A stretch of 64,000 nucleotides of DNA, from positions 496,001 to 560,000 of the forward strand of contig NHZP01000015.1 in NCBI GenBank assembly GCA_003313425.1, read 5' to 3'. The notes beneath the pieces are model-generated. The model was not told where the DNA came from. It saw only the letters and a list, made by a program, of their open reading frames with translations, and searched no databases. The DNA comes from Pseudopyrenochaeta lycopersici. Taxonomy: Eukaryota > Ascomycota > Dothideomycetes > Pleosporales > Pseudopyrenochaetaceae. This document shows, one piece after another, positions 45,886 to 59,341 of the stretch (its first letter is position 1; every line of letters starts with the position of its first letter). The translations under genes and the position numbers were made by a program.

Positions 45886-48800
45886 CTAATCTTCACCAAA
45901 AACAGTCTTATAATTTTCAAGAAGAGCTTGAACTGCAACGCGCTGCTGCTGAACATCGGTAAGCTCGCGCTGAATGTCCATGGGCCGCATGATAGTCGGA
46001 GCGAAGACCACAGCGAGGTTGAGCGGAGTCATCTATTCGCATGTTAGTCACCTAATATTCAAGGCTCCAAAAGGTACTCACCAAGTTCTCATTGGCATGC
46101 TGTATGACCCTCGACAAATGGAACACCAAGAATTGAAGGGTGTCACGGTGAGCCTTTGGAATCTCGTTAAGGGCGGCAAGCAGAGCCTTCGATTTTGCTT
46201 CGGGTTCCTCAAGGTCTAGAAGCTGTCAGCAAACGTCGTTGATCATGATGAGGGTGCACCTACTGCCCGCATCTAAAAATTGATCATACACATCGAACGT
46301 AATCAACGGTACTGGAAGCCTGCGGAAATAGTTCTTCAGCGCAGATGTAACTGCGTGAATATCCAGATCGGGATCGGATATGTCGTGTTCATTATCGGTC
46401 TCGAAGCCGCTGCGGACTTGGTTGACTTGCGAAGTGCCTCCACTTTTACGGTAGATACCTTCAACATCCATTCCTCGCAGTTCAACCTCCTCAATGCATC
46501 GGCTTACGATACGTGGAATCATCTGCTTCTCGAACTCGCATCGAGCTGTCAGGTCCGAACCAAAGAGGACAGTTTTGGCATCAGCAACCAAGTTGGTGCT
46601 GCTATTGCCGAGCTGCATCGTCTTGAACCGGTCGAGCTGTTGCTGCTGCTTAGTGCCTCCGGGCTTGTTGGTAAACCAGCCTTTTGGCGTCCCCTGCTCT
46701 TGCTCCTTACTCTTGAGAGAGCTAGACATTGATGCAAGGTCGGGTTGTGTATGTACAGAGCCGTAAGGTGTTCCAATAACTCTGATGTTGTAATCCTCCT
46801 GTTTGGCCTCTGATCCAAAGGCTCCTTTGAAGCCTTTGGTGACGTTCTTTGTGATGGCTTGACCCCCCTTTTTCCAAGTCGAGAATTTGGTGGGCTTTCC
46901 AGTCTTACGTATGTTGACAACTTGCGGCTGAGCAAGGGTCATTTCACTATCAGCGTCGTGGAGATTGGCGAAAGAGTGTTCGTGAGGCAGTACTGGTGCA
47001 TCAACAGATACATCTGACTTGCCACCCTTATGTTGTGTATTGTAGATTCCCAATCCATTTGCTGAAGCATCAAAGTTTGGCGCGCTCTTCTTGTTGTTTT
47101 GGAATGTCTTTTGTATGCTGTCCACAAGTTCTCGATTCGTAGCAGACAGCCGCGCGTTTGCCGCTGTGAGAGATTCATACTCTTGGAAGCCCTTGTCTTT
47201 CATCTGAATCAAGTTCGAAATTTCATCGGTCAATTCGGCTCTCTTTGAGATCAAATCCTCAATTTGACCTCCCAGCTGGTCTTTGAGCTTATGCAAAGAA
47301 TTGGCAAAGTCTCTCAGAATTTCCGATTTGAGTTGGTTGATGTCCATTGAACCATTACTGTCCTTGGCCCGCTTGAGATGTTCCGTCATAATCTCTAACT
47401 CGCGTATGACCATTTCACGCTGGGTATCCAAGACAGCCATGGTGTTGCGCTTTTCTCTCAAGACAGTGTTCGCCTGCCTGATGTCGGCAGCGCTATGCAT
47501 GGATTCTTGAAGCCCGTTCTTTTCAGCCTCGAGCTCCGCAATTCGCTGCTGTGCACGTCGGAGCTCGTTACGTAGGTTGACGCTCTCCTCTTTCGTATCG
47601 GGTGAAGCGACCGTGGGACTACTGATCTCGATTGAGCCGTTCGTGGGCCACTTTTTGTGGCCTCGCGAGGTCACCGAGCCACGATCACTGAAGCTACGTC
47701 CGTGCTTAGAAACAGCATTGGAGACCCTCCTAAAGACTCCAGTCTCTCTTTCCTCCCTCTCTTGATTACCAAGCAGTCGTGCGAAATCCTCATCCATGGA
47801 GAAATCGCCTTGATGGCTATACCGAGGAAGGCCGCCCGGGGGAAAGGCATCTCGTGAAGCGTCGGTCTGAAGGCTGCTTGTGGATTCACTAGTTTTGTGT
47901 GACTGGGAAGCTGGTGGAGGCGGTGGAGGCGGTGGAGGCGCTCGTGGAGAGGTGAAAGTCTCGGCAGAAGCCGGCGGAAGTCTTCCCGCAGAACGAGCTG
48001 GAGGAACAGGAACGTCTGAAAACCCCTTAGTAGGCGGAGAGTCCACAGGACTAGTAATGCCCAGGCCTGCATTCAGTTGCGCTGCAGCTGCGGTTGTGGA
48101 TGATTTTCGCTCAGGATGGGTCACTGTCGGGGTCGTTGGCGACGGTACTGGCCTTTCACTTTTTGAGATGGAAGCGGAGGGCTTCAAGGTTGAGGCTTTG
48201 AGCGAGTCCCCACGAGCTGGGCGTTCGACTCGTTGATTAGAGCTGAATGAAGAACCAGACGTTTCAGGAGAGTCTTGGGAACCAGCGGGCGGAGAAGACG
48301 TGAAAGTCGGTTCCACCAAAGGACGACTCAATCTAGCGGACATGTCCACAGAAGAGCTGTGCTGCTGCTGTGGAGGTGTTTTGGAGTCGGAATCTTTGCG
48401 CTTTGCTTCTGCCTTTTTGTTCTTCGGTACTTCCTGCAGCTTGAAAGGCTCTGCTGCTGATGAGGGAGCCGGTGAGGCATGCTGACTTCGAGTCCGCTGC
48501 TCAACAGTAGGGGAGTCATTACTGCCATCCTTTCTCTTCCTCAGCGTATCGGCAAGCGTGTCCGATGGTTGCCTTCCCTTCTCTTGAAAGGCAATATGTG
48601 GGCTTGGCGGCGGCGGTGGCCGTCGTTCTTTCGAAGCGGATCGAGAGCCGTTCTCCTTTAACATGTCCCTGTGATCTCCGGAGGGCCGGTTGAAATAATC
48701 ACGCCCGCTCTTTCCATCACCGGCTGGTGCTTGATTGGCCCCCAATGTGCGGTCGTTGTATCGACTGATCGGTCTCCCCAGAGGCGAAGGTCCCGGTGCA

Positions 48801-49754
48801 GTGTTAGGATCGAGGGCGAATGGGAGTAAGATACTGTCGTCGCCGGCGTCTGAGGTCTCTGTGTGGTTGCTCTCCTTGCTGTACGTTGTGGCTGGGAGCG
48901 TGGTATTGTCTACTTGGTGATGCTGGTGAGTATGGGTGCAGATATTTGTCACAAGTGGTGTACGTACCTTTCCGCGCGCGGTCCCCTACAGGAGAAGTAT
49001 CGCGTCTGAAATTTGAGGACGAGTCGCCCCTCCGTGAATAGGGCGGTCTCGGAGACACATCCGTTGTGCCAGGTTCAGAGAAGATATCTGACGGGGTATC
49101 AAGTTCAGGCGTGAAGGAGCTGTGTGGCTGCTCAGCTTGAGGAGGCAAGGCAGGCAAAGATTTGTCGACTTTTGGTGCGACTGCTGCGGGCGGTTTCTTG
49201 GATTTTTTGCGGCGTCGAGCCATGAGCGACTCATGGCACGACATGCAGAAGATGCCCTGCGAGGTGCGAGCATAGCGCAGATTCTCAATCTTGCGCTTGC
49301 AGTTCCTACATCTGAAGCAATTTGCGCAGAAGGCCTGGTCGCCGGTCAGAATGGCCAGGTCCTCTATCTTGTTGCCACAATGGTTGCAGCTATATGTGCA
49401 ATTGTTGCATATCAGCGAGCCGTCGCCGAGCAGCAGCAAATTGGCATCCGAGTCGAGCAGGGTGCCGCAAGTGTTGCAGCGGAAGCAGTCGATGTGCCAT
49501 CGATTTCCGGCTAGTGAATGTCAGTGTGCGACTATGAAGCGGTGCGGCGTGTAGAAGGCGCGAGGGGAGCACATGTCTCAGTGAGGATTGCATACCGAGC
49601 TCAAAGGCCTTTCCTTCCTCGAGGATCTAGACACAGGTCAGCGATGGCCGGCAGGCGTGATAGGGTGTGTTCTTGCCTCTCCGCATCCCTTGCACGGATA
49701 CACGACATCGTCCTGATCCACCGGGGACTCTGGATAGGCTCCTGGCGAGTCCAT
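45886..49754 (-). CDS. LIM-domain Rho GTPase-activating protein (Rga type), 1192 aa
   Basis: Six exons: 49754-49677, 49626-49596, 49510-48968, 48909-46264, 46215-46082 and 46032-45886. Two LIM zinc fingers occupy residues about 21-135 (CKGCGE, HIDCFRCNTC, CNHCGNK, CANCFRCRNC, CMSCHES). A long Ser/Pro-rich region includes a run of ten Pro. A coiled coil lies at about 660-810. The RhoGAP domain at about 985-1165 has the arginine finger in GIYRKSGGTSQ and the closing LMTPLNLAVVFAPTIMRP. This is the architecture of yeast Rga1/Rga2 and A. nidulans-type Rga proteins, which inactivate Cdc42/Rho GTPases in polarity and septation. Intron 1 starts with GC (GCAAGA...TCTAG), a GC-AG intron. The start at 49754 places the first LIM cysteine at residue 21. 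Confidence 0.92.
49627..49676 (-). other. GC-AG intron in the RhoGAP gene
   Basis: A 50-nt intron with donor GAG|GCAAGA, branch GCTGACC and acceptor TCTAG. No GT donor in the vicinity would join the LIM half-site CKGCGE to ILEEGKAFEL in phase. Confidence 0.75.
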
Positions 49755-52700
49755 GCTGCTCCCGAGAGGCGTGTGCGTGCGGCGTCACGACGGAGACTCG
49801 GGGGAGGCAGCCTCGACCTGGAGGGTGGCCGCCGTGGGATCGCCGGGCGGAGTGGGAGTATGGCGCAGGTAGGAGGGCGGCGTGGAGTGGTGGTTGCGAG
49901 CAGACGCGGCGAGCATGAAAAGTGTTGTACGCTAGACGGCCGCCTGTGCAACCTCGAGACTCCGCGCGACCTCGATGGAGACACAGCAACAAAAGCCAGC
50001 GGCAGACTGAAGAGGCAGTCGCTGTGCACGATGAGAGTCTGAACCACAGCTTCACCTCAAGGCTCAGTCCCCTCACACAGCGAAGGGCCAATAACGAGGG
50101 TGCAGGGGGTTCCAAAGCGGGCCTGGCTTTGCACCGAGCATACCTGGCCCAGGGTCTCGAGAGAGGTGCCAATCGCGGGAGCACCGCACAGACAGCCCGG
50201 CACGCCTCCAAGCTCAATTCGACTGCACCAAGCGAACGCCTGAACGGTCCTTTCACATCGCGACATCAGCGGGAGCCGGGGCTGGAGTCGCTGCAAAGGC
50301 AGCCCAGCCGACCAGCGCCATCATTGCTCGCTCACCGCACGTAAAGACGTCGTCAGCCGCATCGCCAGCCTGTGTTTCGGGCCCTTACTGTGAATCAAAC
50401 TCCACAGCGCCAGGCCGCATCCGTGAAAGGGCCTGCCAAGACACCCTCCACTTTTCGACGATCATGGCGGGTGATTCATCCCTTCATCCCTAATGCGCTT
50501 GGCTATATGGAAGCCATTGTTAAGTGGGCGCCCATCGTTAACCTAGCCCGAGCGATGGCGGCGGCGAAGCTTATTACATGGCGTGCATCCTGCTGTTTCT
50601 GACCACCCTCAGGAAAGCGCGGCATGCCTTTGCCATTATGCGAATATAAATCAGCTTCGGCACGCACCAAGCGAGTGCTGAACCCCTGGAGAGGAAGTGC
50701 AGCCCTCGAATCTATCTCAAAATAGACGAGAAAGCCGCGAATCACGCCTGGCGCTTCCATCAGCATCGCCATCTGCGCTACACATTCTGAGCATGAGATA
50801 ATGCAGGTACGCGGTCATTTTGCTGACCAGCTGGACACCGCTTCTTGCATTCAATTTGTTCAGCCATATAGCACAACCTACAACCCAGATGACTTTGTTT
50901 CAGCTTCGACGTCGCTCGACGGGCCTACACGTGTCCGCTTGCTACGAACGGACAAAGCCGTGTCGTTTGTGGGAGATTGAAGGAGGACACATGCCCCTCT
51001 CCACAAGGCTTACAACCACTATCAAGGTCATCTACTGTAGCACAACATAACTGCCAGATACATAAAGAAAGCTTATAGCATCGCCTAATCTCACCTCGAT
51101 GTGCCTGCCGCGTTTCTGGATCCAAGCATAATCGGTCCTGCCATCGTACACCCCCACTTTCTTCAGCATCACTCGTAGCTGCAATATGCACACAATTTCT
51201 ATGCGCCTGACCGCCTCGTGTGCACATCTGGGATAAATCCATTCTAGTTAAACGATCGGCAACTCATCAAGCCACATTTTCTGAGACAAACGGGAATACC
51301 GAGGGATCACGTACATGTTTCATCAAGCCGAACACTGCCATGGAGCCGAACGGTGCCTGGACGATCCACGCTACTGGGATCTGTCCGCTTCAGTAACCAA
51401 GACCAAACGTCAACGTCTCTTCTTGCACGAGGCCCACAGTAAGACGAGGATTCCCTCGCCCATGCTCTGGTGACAACCACGCACTACGCGGCACCACCGT
51501 TAGTCGCCGCGTTAATGCCTCAGTCATGGCTTGCAATATCGCGGATCTCCTGCACGCCTCTCTTTACTGCGCTGTCACCACATGATGCTCCAGCTGTTTT
51601 GACACTCGCTTTCGTGTTCGATACATATCACCTTCTTCAACGTTTGCTACAACATCGTCGTTGTGCTATTGGCCGTTTGCTTCGCTGTTGGTTTCAAGAT
51701 GTGCCGTGATGTCTGATCAGCACGTCAGATCGTCTTAACTTCCGCGCTATTATGCCCTATCTACAATCTGACTCAACTGGCCAGGGACTATCGAGATGGC
51801 TTCGGTAGAAATCTTCGATTGCCGAACAACGCGTATCCACTTGAGTCAAGTGCAAAGGTTGTCTTCAGTATACAAGCTTCGCCCACCGGCTAGTTTCCGA
51901 GATGTAGCCCCATGTGTCAGACCTTTCAGTCGGCGTTGATATCATATGACGCTTCCCCAGTTTAGAGTACCAGCGCCATGGCAACTTGCGTATGAGATTA
52001 TGCAGCTATTATACATGCCCGTCATTGTTCTTCCGATGGCGATCAACATTCCAGAAAAAGTCACTGCTCTACGGGTTTGAGTCGTTTCACTCTGAACAAG
52101 GTTACCCAAACATCTGATTTAGAAGCATGTGCGTGTCTTCGTCTCAACAGAAGTTTTCTCACAACTAGGCCGACGCTGGGTGATAAAAGAGTCCGTTGCA
52201 AAATATTCGCCAATTTATTGAAGCGTCGAGTGTCTATGAGCTAGAGTAGATCCACATGTTGCAGCAGCCGAGAGACTCTCATTGACTTGTAAACAGTCAT
52301 TGCTTTCTTGAGTCTCCTTTGAGGATAATAAAGTGGCCTGGTGGATAACGAAAGAGCTGTTGTGGTGAGCGACAAATTTGGCCAAGAGAAATGCCGCTTC
52401 ACCATAGCAGCATCGGGTAAACCGGACGCAGAGCGAGGCAATTACGCGCACCAAACCGTAATTTTGCCTTATTTTGCTGACCTGAAAATGTATCATATGG
52501 CGTAGTGTTTGCCATTGAATTACAATTATTGCTGTAAATGTTTACTTAGACTTTCGTCTGACGATTGTGCAAACCCCATGTCACCATTTGTGAGCTTCAT
52601 GAATCATACCATGAAAGCTCCCTCGCTGAGGAATGCACCGGCGTTGGATACAGTGGGTCGTTTGCTCTGGATTAGTTTATGTGCAGGGTTTAGTCACAAC

Positions 52701-52919
52701 TACCCCGCCTCAGCGGTTGTATATGGATACTGATGGTCTTGGTGGGGCTTATCGAGGTATTTAATCACTGACCAAATCGCTTCCATCCTTCTTTCCTCTT
52801 CACCAATTCTTGATCTGACAACCCAATCTACCCAGTCTAGTATCCGTACTCATTGCTCCTGCCCAGTGCCGATGTGAAAAGACTCACTGACCATCCTCCA
52901 GATACGCAACGCTTCCAGT
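49755..52919. other. gene-poor stretch between RhoGAP and THI4
   Basis: About 3.2 kb. The 400 bp next to the RhoGAP start are GC-rich leader and promoter sequence. The rest holds only short frames on both strands with no recognised domain and no tRNA. The last 200 bp should include the THI4 promoter. Confidence 0.5.
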
Positions 52920-53024
52920 ATGGCCGCCACAATGCGAGACCAGGTCTGCACGCAGGCATTATCCTCAAGCCATCAAGGTACTTTCAATGCTAAGTATACT
53001 GCATGGACCGGTGTTTGTTTCTAG
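52920..53024 (+). promoter_or_regulatory. upstream ORF in the THI4 leader (34 codons)
   Basis: ATG at 52920 (context GTATGG) opens a 34-codon frame ending with TAG at 53022-53024. A potential splice donor lies inside it (CATCAAG|GTACTT, 52978). If the leader intron is retained or a downstream donor is used, this uORF stays complete upstream of THI4 and would reduce its translation. That is how fungal TPP riboswitches repress their genes. Confidence 0.5.
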
Positions 53025-53079
53025 AAGCTCTTCTTTTTCACCTTACCGTCTCTTGCTATCCAGCAAGCAGGTAGTAGTT

Positions 53080-53160
53080 GAAGAAGAGGGGCTAATGGAT
53101 TCATTCTGAGATTATACGGTTTCAACTTGACCTGGATAATACCAGCGGAAGGACACATGC
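53080..53160 (+). ncRNA. TPP riboswitch aptamer in the THI4 5' leader
   Basis: The core motifs of the TPP (THI-box) aptamer occur in order and spacing: GGGG at 53088, a small hairpin AATG-GATT-CATT, CTGAGA at 53106-53111 and CCTGGATAATACCAGCGGAA at 53131-53150, which contains the pyrophosphate-sensing P4/P5 elements. A 7-bp complement AGTTGAA / TTCAACT brackets the CTGAGA arm. It sits about 75 bp before the THI4 ATG, upstream of a likely 3' splice site (GATGACAG, ending 53203). In Neurospora NMT1 and Aspergillus thiA the same aptamer controls alternative splicing of the leader intron. Repression of THI4 when thiamine pyrophosphate is abundant is therefore expected. Confidence 0.92.
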
Positions 53161-53220
53161 TTGCTCATTTCCCTCAGTTGAGGACGAACTTAACAGATGA
53201 CAGGTTTAGCCCCTCCGTGA

Positions 53221-54282
<1,062 letters not shown>

Positions 54283-54827
54283 AATGTCTGAAAACGGTCG
54301 TATGCATGGTGATGGAGCAGTCTACCTTTACATGTATTCGACATGACCGCACAGCCAAATCAAACTCAGTCATTCGTTTCGAATTGAATTGTTCTCATTG
54401 TTTATACTGCATCGAAGGCGCAGCCAGTCTTGCCATAATGAAGTTTGGGTGAAACGATGGCCTGGAACGGCCATCTGGTTGACTGTAGCGGGGGGATACT
54501 CCACCATGGTTTAATCCTACGTCAAAGCACGCGAACAAAGAATTGTTGATAATGTCGTCGCGGGCGGTCAGCAGCATTTGACATCACGCTTCTTATTTCG
54601 CAGATTGGGCAAGTTCCTCCACCTCTCAGTCTGTGCCTGAAAGTTTGCGGAGAGTTTCGAAGCCGTGGCCATTATGTACCAGGGCTATCCATGTTGCAGC
54701 TGACGCACGGTCCTGTTGCTGTGAGACCAGACGATTGGCTAGCGTGACCCACCCCTTGTCCTGTCAACAAGACCACCAAACACACGGCCCCGCGTCTACG
54801 ACCTCAGCAACCAACACCACCGCCGCC
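54283..54827. other. intergenic, STU1 promoter region
   Basis: A 545-bp interval between THI4 and STU1 on the same strand. The THI4 3' UTR and STU1 promoter are expected here. No extra gene seen. Confidence 0.5.
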
Positions 54828-57800
54828 ATGGAGGACCAAGTAGCAAGCCTACTTGCCGCGCTGAAGAAGCCGAGCACAAACGTTGACAGCAGGATCGCAG
54901 GCTTCACTTCCCTCAAATCCAGTATCAAGCATTCTCGCGTTCCCGAGGACTGCCAGGCTCCTATATTCGAATGTATTCGCATAGCTATAACCGCAGCTAC
55001 CTCTGCAGCACTCGTTTCTACTGGATTCTCTACCCTCAGTCACTTCATCAAGCGACTGCAACTCCAGAAGGAGACACAACTTCTCACATCCCAAGCCCCG
55101 GCACTATGCTCAATCCTGGCAGAAAAGTTGGGCGATGCGCGCGAGGTCCACCGCAGCGCTGCATCGCAAATCCTGGGCGACCTGCATTACCTGTGTCCTA
55201 CAGAGATCGACACAATCATACATGACGCTATGAAGGGCAACAATCCCCGCGCCAAGGAGACATCGATGCAATGGCTCGTGAAGGTTCGTCATATCGTGAA
55301 GGGCATGGAAAGCGATTGAGATCTGACGACTCTAACAACAGATGAACAAGAGCGAGAACCTCCCTTTCAAGAGCTACTCCAACCAACTCGTAATGAATCT
55401 CGAGGACGCAGACGCCGGTGTGCGCGACGTTGCCAAAGGCGCGGTGGTAGAGCTCTTTAGGTGCGTCGCTCGATGAGATATTCAGCTCCACAGATCAGGG
55501 CTAACGCTGGAACAGGGGTGCACCAGAACACGCAAAAGCGAACCTCAAGAAGCAGCTTGTCAGCTTGAATGTCCGAAAAACCATCGCAAACCACATAATC
55601 TCGAATTTAGAAGACGGCGCAGTACCCAAGGAACAGGAATTGCCACCACCGCAGCCACGAGCCGAGCGACCGATATCAGCACGCAGGGCCGAAACCTTGC
55701 AGCCTGACGTTGGCTTTGCAGAGAGTCTAGCCATGGAGCAGCCTCCCCCAACTGAGACCGTCTCAATGGACCCATTGCACATATACACTCAACGCGAGCT
55801 AGATGATATCTTCCGAGATATGGCACCTCATTTCGAAGGAAGAGAGACAGAACAGAATTGGCTGGCGCGCGACAAGAGCACCACAAAGCTACGGCGAATA
55901 TTGAAGGGCAACGCGCCTACTGAGTTCCATGGAGCTTTTGTTGCTGGTATCAAGTCGATATTGGATGGTATTTTGAAGGTGGCCAACACTCTGCGGACAA
56001 CCATGTCCACAAACGGTTGTCAGTTGGTCCAAGAACTTGCAAAGACACTAGGACATGCAATCGATCCCTGGGTCGAGATTTTACTACAATCGTTCATCAA
56101 AATGTGTGCGGCCACCAAAAACATCTCCGCACAGAATGGTAACATTACCGTGGATGCAATCTTGTCAAACGTTTCGTACAACAGCCGCATATTGCAGCAT
56201 GTTTCGTTTGCTAGTCAAGACAAGAACGTCCAGCCCCGGACACATTCAGCAAATTGGGTCAAAACCCTGATCCGAAAGCACAAATCACAGATTGAGCATT
56301 CTGGAGGGTTAGATACATTGGAAAAAATCATCAAAAAGGGCGTCACGGATGCTAATCCCAAAGTGCGAGAGGCATATCGAAGCACATACTGGACATTCGC
56401 TCTTGTATGGCCCCAGAGAGCCGAAGCGTAAGTCCCCTCATCGATCCCAGTTTGGAAATGCACTAATATGAATCATAGAATGTTTGACACCCTCGACAAG
56501 CGAGAAAAGACCGCTCTGGAGAAAGATCCCAATAATCCAAATGCCTCACTCGCCTCCTCACAAAACAGTGTAGCATCATTTTCGAAATCTGTGGGGGCCG
56601 GCGCTGCGCGTAATGCATTGAAGGAGAAGATCGCTGAGCAGAAAAGAGCCAAGTTGGCAGCTGCTAGAGGTGTTCCCGACCGCCCCAACTCTGCTGCAGC
56701 AAGTTACTCACCAATGCTGTCGCAATCAGTAAAATCATTAGGTGCGAGAACTGCTTCTAATGCATCTATGGCATCTTCTGGTCCTGCACGGCCACCTTCG
56801 GCATTATCAGGCGAGTCAACGAAATCAGCCCTGAAAAATCCCACGGGCACAGGCTCGCTGATGGGAGGAACCGTGCGTCGACCCGTACGTCCACGACCCG
56901 AATTGACCAGGCCGGCAACCGCAGATCCATATGCGGCCCGAAGAGCAGGTAAAGTTACTCCGTCGATGACGCCAGAAAAGACACCTGCTGCAACTACGGC
57001 GAAGAAGTCTGTTGCACCAAAGAGCACCGTTCGTCCTCGATCACAAACTCAGAATAGTCCAAATGTTAGTCCAATCCGGAGTAAGTCTAGGCTTGGCCAA
57101 AGCGTATCACAAAACAAGGCTCCTAGCACAAGCTCTCGCCATGGCAGTCCAGCTGTTAGCCCAGCCAAGGATGAAGATGTGACAATGGTGAAGCCCTGGG
57201 TTCGATCAAAGAGCCACCATGACCCAGGCACTATTCCTTTTCGACAGCGGAACGGACTGGACAAGAGTGCAATCATCGACAATGATGCTATTGATTTAGG
57301 CGATGACGATAACTTTACGATGGTTATCCCAAACCTTGGACGACCGGTAGCGCAGCCGGTGCAGCAGACGCCTCCGAAACCGATGCCGTCTCCCGGACGG
57401 CTAGCTGCACCCAGTCCACGAGCTTCAGCACTCAGAAGCCCAAAGTCCATGGGCAATCTCGAAGGGGGATTCCGGTCGTCGACACGATTGAGGTCTCCAG
57501 ATCGACCAAGCACGCGAGGAACAGATGCTCAAGATGAGGTCCAAGTATATGAAGATCCATTTTTTGGCGATGAGCCCACTGCTGTAGACAAAGAGATGGA
57601 GAAGCCTGTGCTCGAGGAGCTTCCCATCAACGAGAAGAGCAATGAGCGACGGCAGAGCACCGAGAGCGTATCTAGTGATGTTATGATGGGCAATGCATCC
57701 GAAGAGCGCCCTCGAGGCCATCACAAGACTACTAGCACAGGAAGCGTGATGCATACCGAGAGCAACGAAATGGCCAATGCTGAAGTGCTCAAGAACAGGC

Positions 57801-58600
57801 AGCTACTTATGAGTGGCATCAAGAAGATCGAGAGCAGCACAGTGGAAGCGCACATGTTCCGCCGCATGCAGGACATGGTAAAGTCAAATCAGGAAATCTG
57901 GGGACCAAACGATGAGAACTTTGGCAGGCTGCTATTAGCATGTCTCGACTTCCTTGAGTCGCCTATCCAGGAGCTGAAGGTAACACCGATGAAGGCAGTT
58001 AATCTCAAGGTCCAAGCCCTTGCCACCATCCGCGCGATGCTCTCTCTTTACCGAAGAGAAACCGCGAAGTACTTCTCCCGTGTGCTTTGTACCGTCTTGC
58101 AGACCAAATCGCAGTACGAGAATACATCGCATATTGCGATTGATCTTGAAGCCACTGCGGACGAGATTGTTAGGTACGGCCAGACATCCGACTGCCTCAA
58201 TGCAGTTCTTTCTCTTATTGAAGACACGCCCACGTCGACCCCGACTTCCTCACCCAATTCAAAGGCTTCCGTCTCCCCCCAGCCGTACCAAGGTTCGTCT
58301 CGCACTACAACAATGGCTCTCAGCACCCTTGCGTCCCTTATTCAGATCAGCGGCGCTAAGAATGTCACCCTGACACCCGAGCAAACTGTGCGCTCAGGTA
58401 AGCTGGCAGTCCGTTGTCTAGACGACCATGACGCAGATGTGAGGAAGGCAGATATCGAGTTCTGCATCGCGCTGCATGAGCGTATTGCAGGGCCTGGTGG
58501 TGAGAAGGAAGATGGCGGTTTCTGGAAAGCGGTTGCCGGTGCGAGGCCACAGCATCTCAACTTGCTGACATACTATCTTGCCAAGAGGGGAAAGGCCTAG
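54828..58600 (+). CDS. STU1: CLASP-family microtubule-stabilising protein Stu1
   Basis: Four exons, 54828-55283, 55342-55460, 55516-56427 and 56479-58600, with introns of 51-58 nt; 1202 aa. The N-terminal 190 residues are TOG/HEAT-like helices (RIAGFTSLKSSIKHSRVPED, LGDAREVHRSAASQIL, ADAGVRDVAKGAVVELFR). The CLASP_N domain at about 270-495 includes NWLARDKSTTKLRRILKGN and NPKVREAYRSTYWTFALVWP. A Ser/Arg/Pro-rich microtubule-binding region spans about 515-930. A second helical repeat domain lies at about 935-1195. Stu1/CLASP rescues microtubules and is needed for spindle and kinetochore function. Length and domain order are normal for filamentous ascomycetes. Confidence 0.94.
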
Positions 58601-59341
58601 ATAGCTGTCCTTTCTTGTAGGGGGATGAATGGAGTTAAGACGGGGACGCAATGATGATCTGCACTGCCAGGTCATGTTTCTCATTGGCGCACTTCTCAAA
58701 TCTATGGGATTTCCTTTGGTGTTTTCTTATCTCTCTAGGGGAGCATTTCCTTTGGAGTCTCGGGGCTGCCTTTTGTTTTCACATCGGCGTAACTGAGAAA
58801 AGCAGAATCACCAACAACCCGGGGGGGGGGTTTAGTCAATTTTTCCTCTCAATTTCCAAATCTTCCCTTCAAATTCTGCTTCCACTCAGTCTCGGTTTGC
58901 CATTAATCTTTTTTTTGGGGGGGGGGGTTCTAATCGGAGTTCTTAGTTTTGTTCTTTTGCACGTGTGAACATATAGTAGTGCCCTTGTAATATATCATTA
59001 TATACATATTTAAGATTATTTCCACCTATGAGGTCGATTGTGAGCAGGTACGAGTATTTGGGCATGGCAAGTCCATGAGTGGACTTTGTATGGTACTGAT
59101 GGAATCTGCCTGAGCAAGGGTAGTGTGGCTATGCTCGTTGTGCAACGGGGCTGTAGAAATACAGCTATATAAGTCGGTGCTAGCATAGCCACTATCTTGA
59201 TACAATAAAGGTCACGGTGAATACATTATTTTCCACAGAGTTTTCTTCCCTTCAAGGGCTGCATTACGCATCTAAAGGTCTCTTCAGATCATTGTCATCA
59301 GTTCAAGCAAGGCCTCAACACGCAAGGCTTCAGCACAACCA
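58601..59341. other. STU1 3' region with two poly-G tracts
   Basis: About 740 bp. It contains G10 at 58821-58830 and an approximately G11 run at 58917-58927 directly after a T-run, within the probable STU1 3' UTR. No gene supported. Confidence 0.55.

Noticed and set aside
49518..50256. Several overlapping ORFs of 120-209 codons around the RhoGAP start.
   Set aside because: They lie on both strands in GC-rich DNA, where stops are rare. The LIM exons and the leader explain the region.
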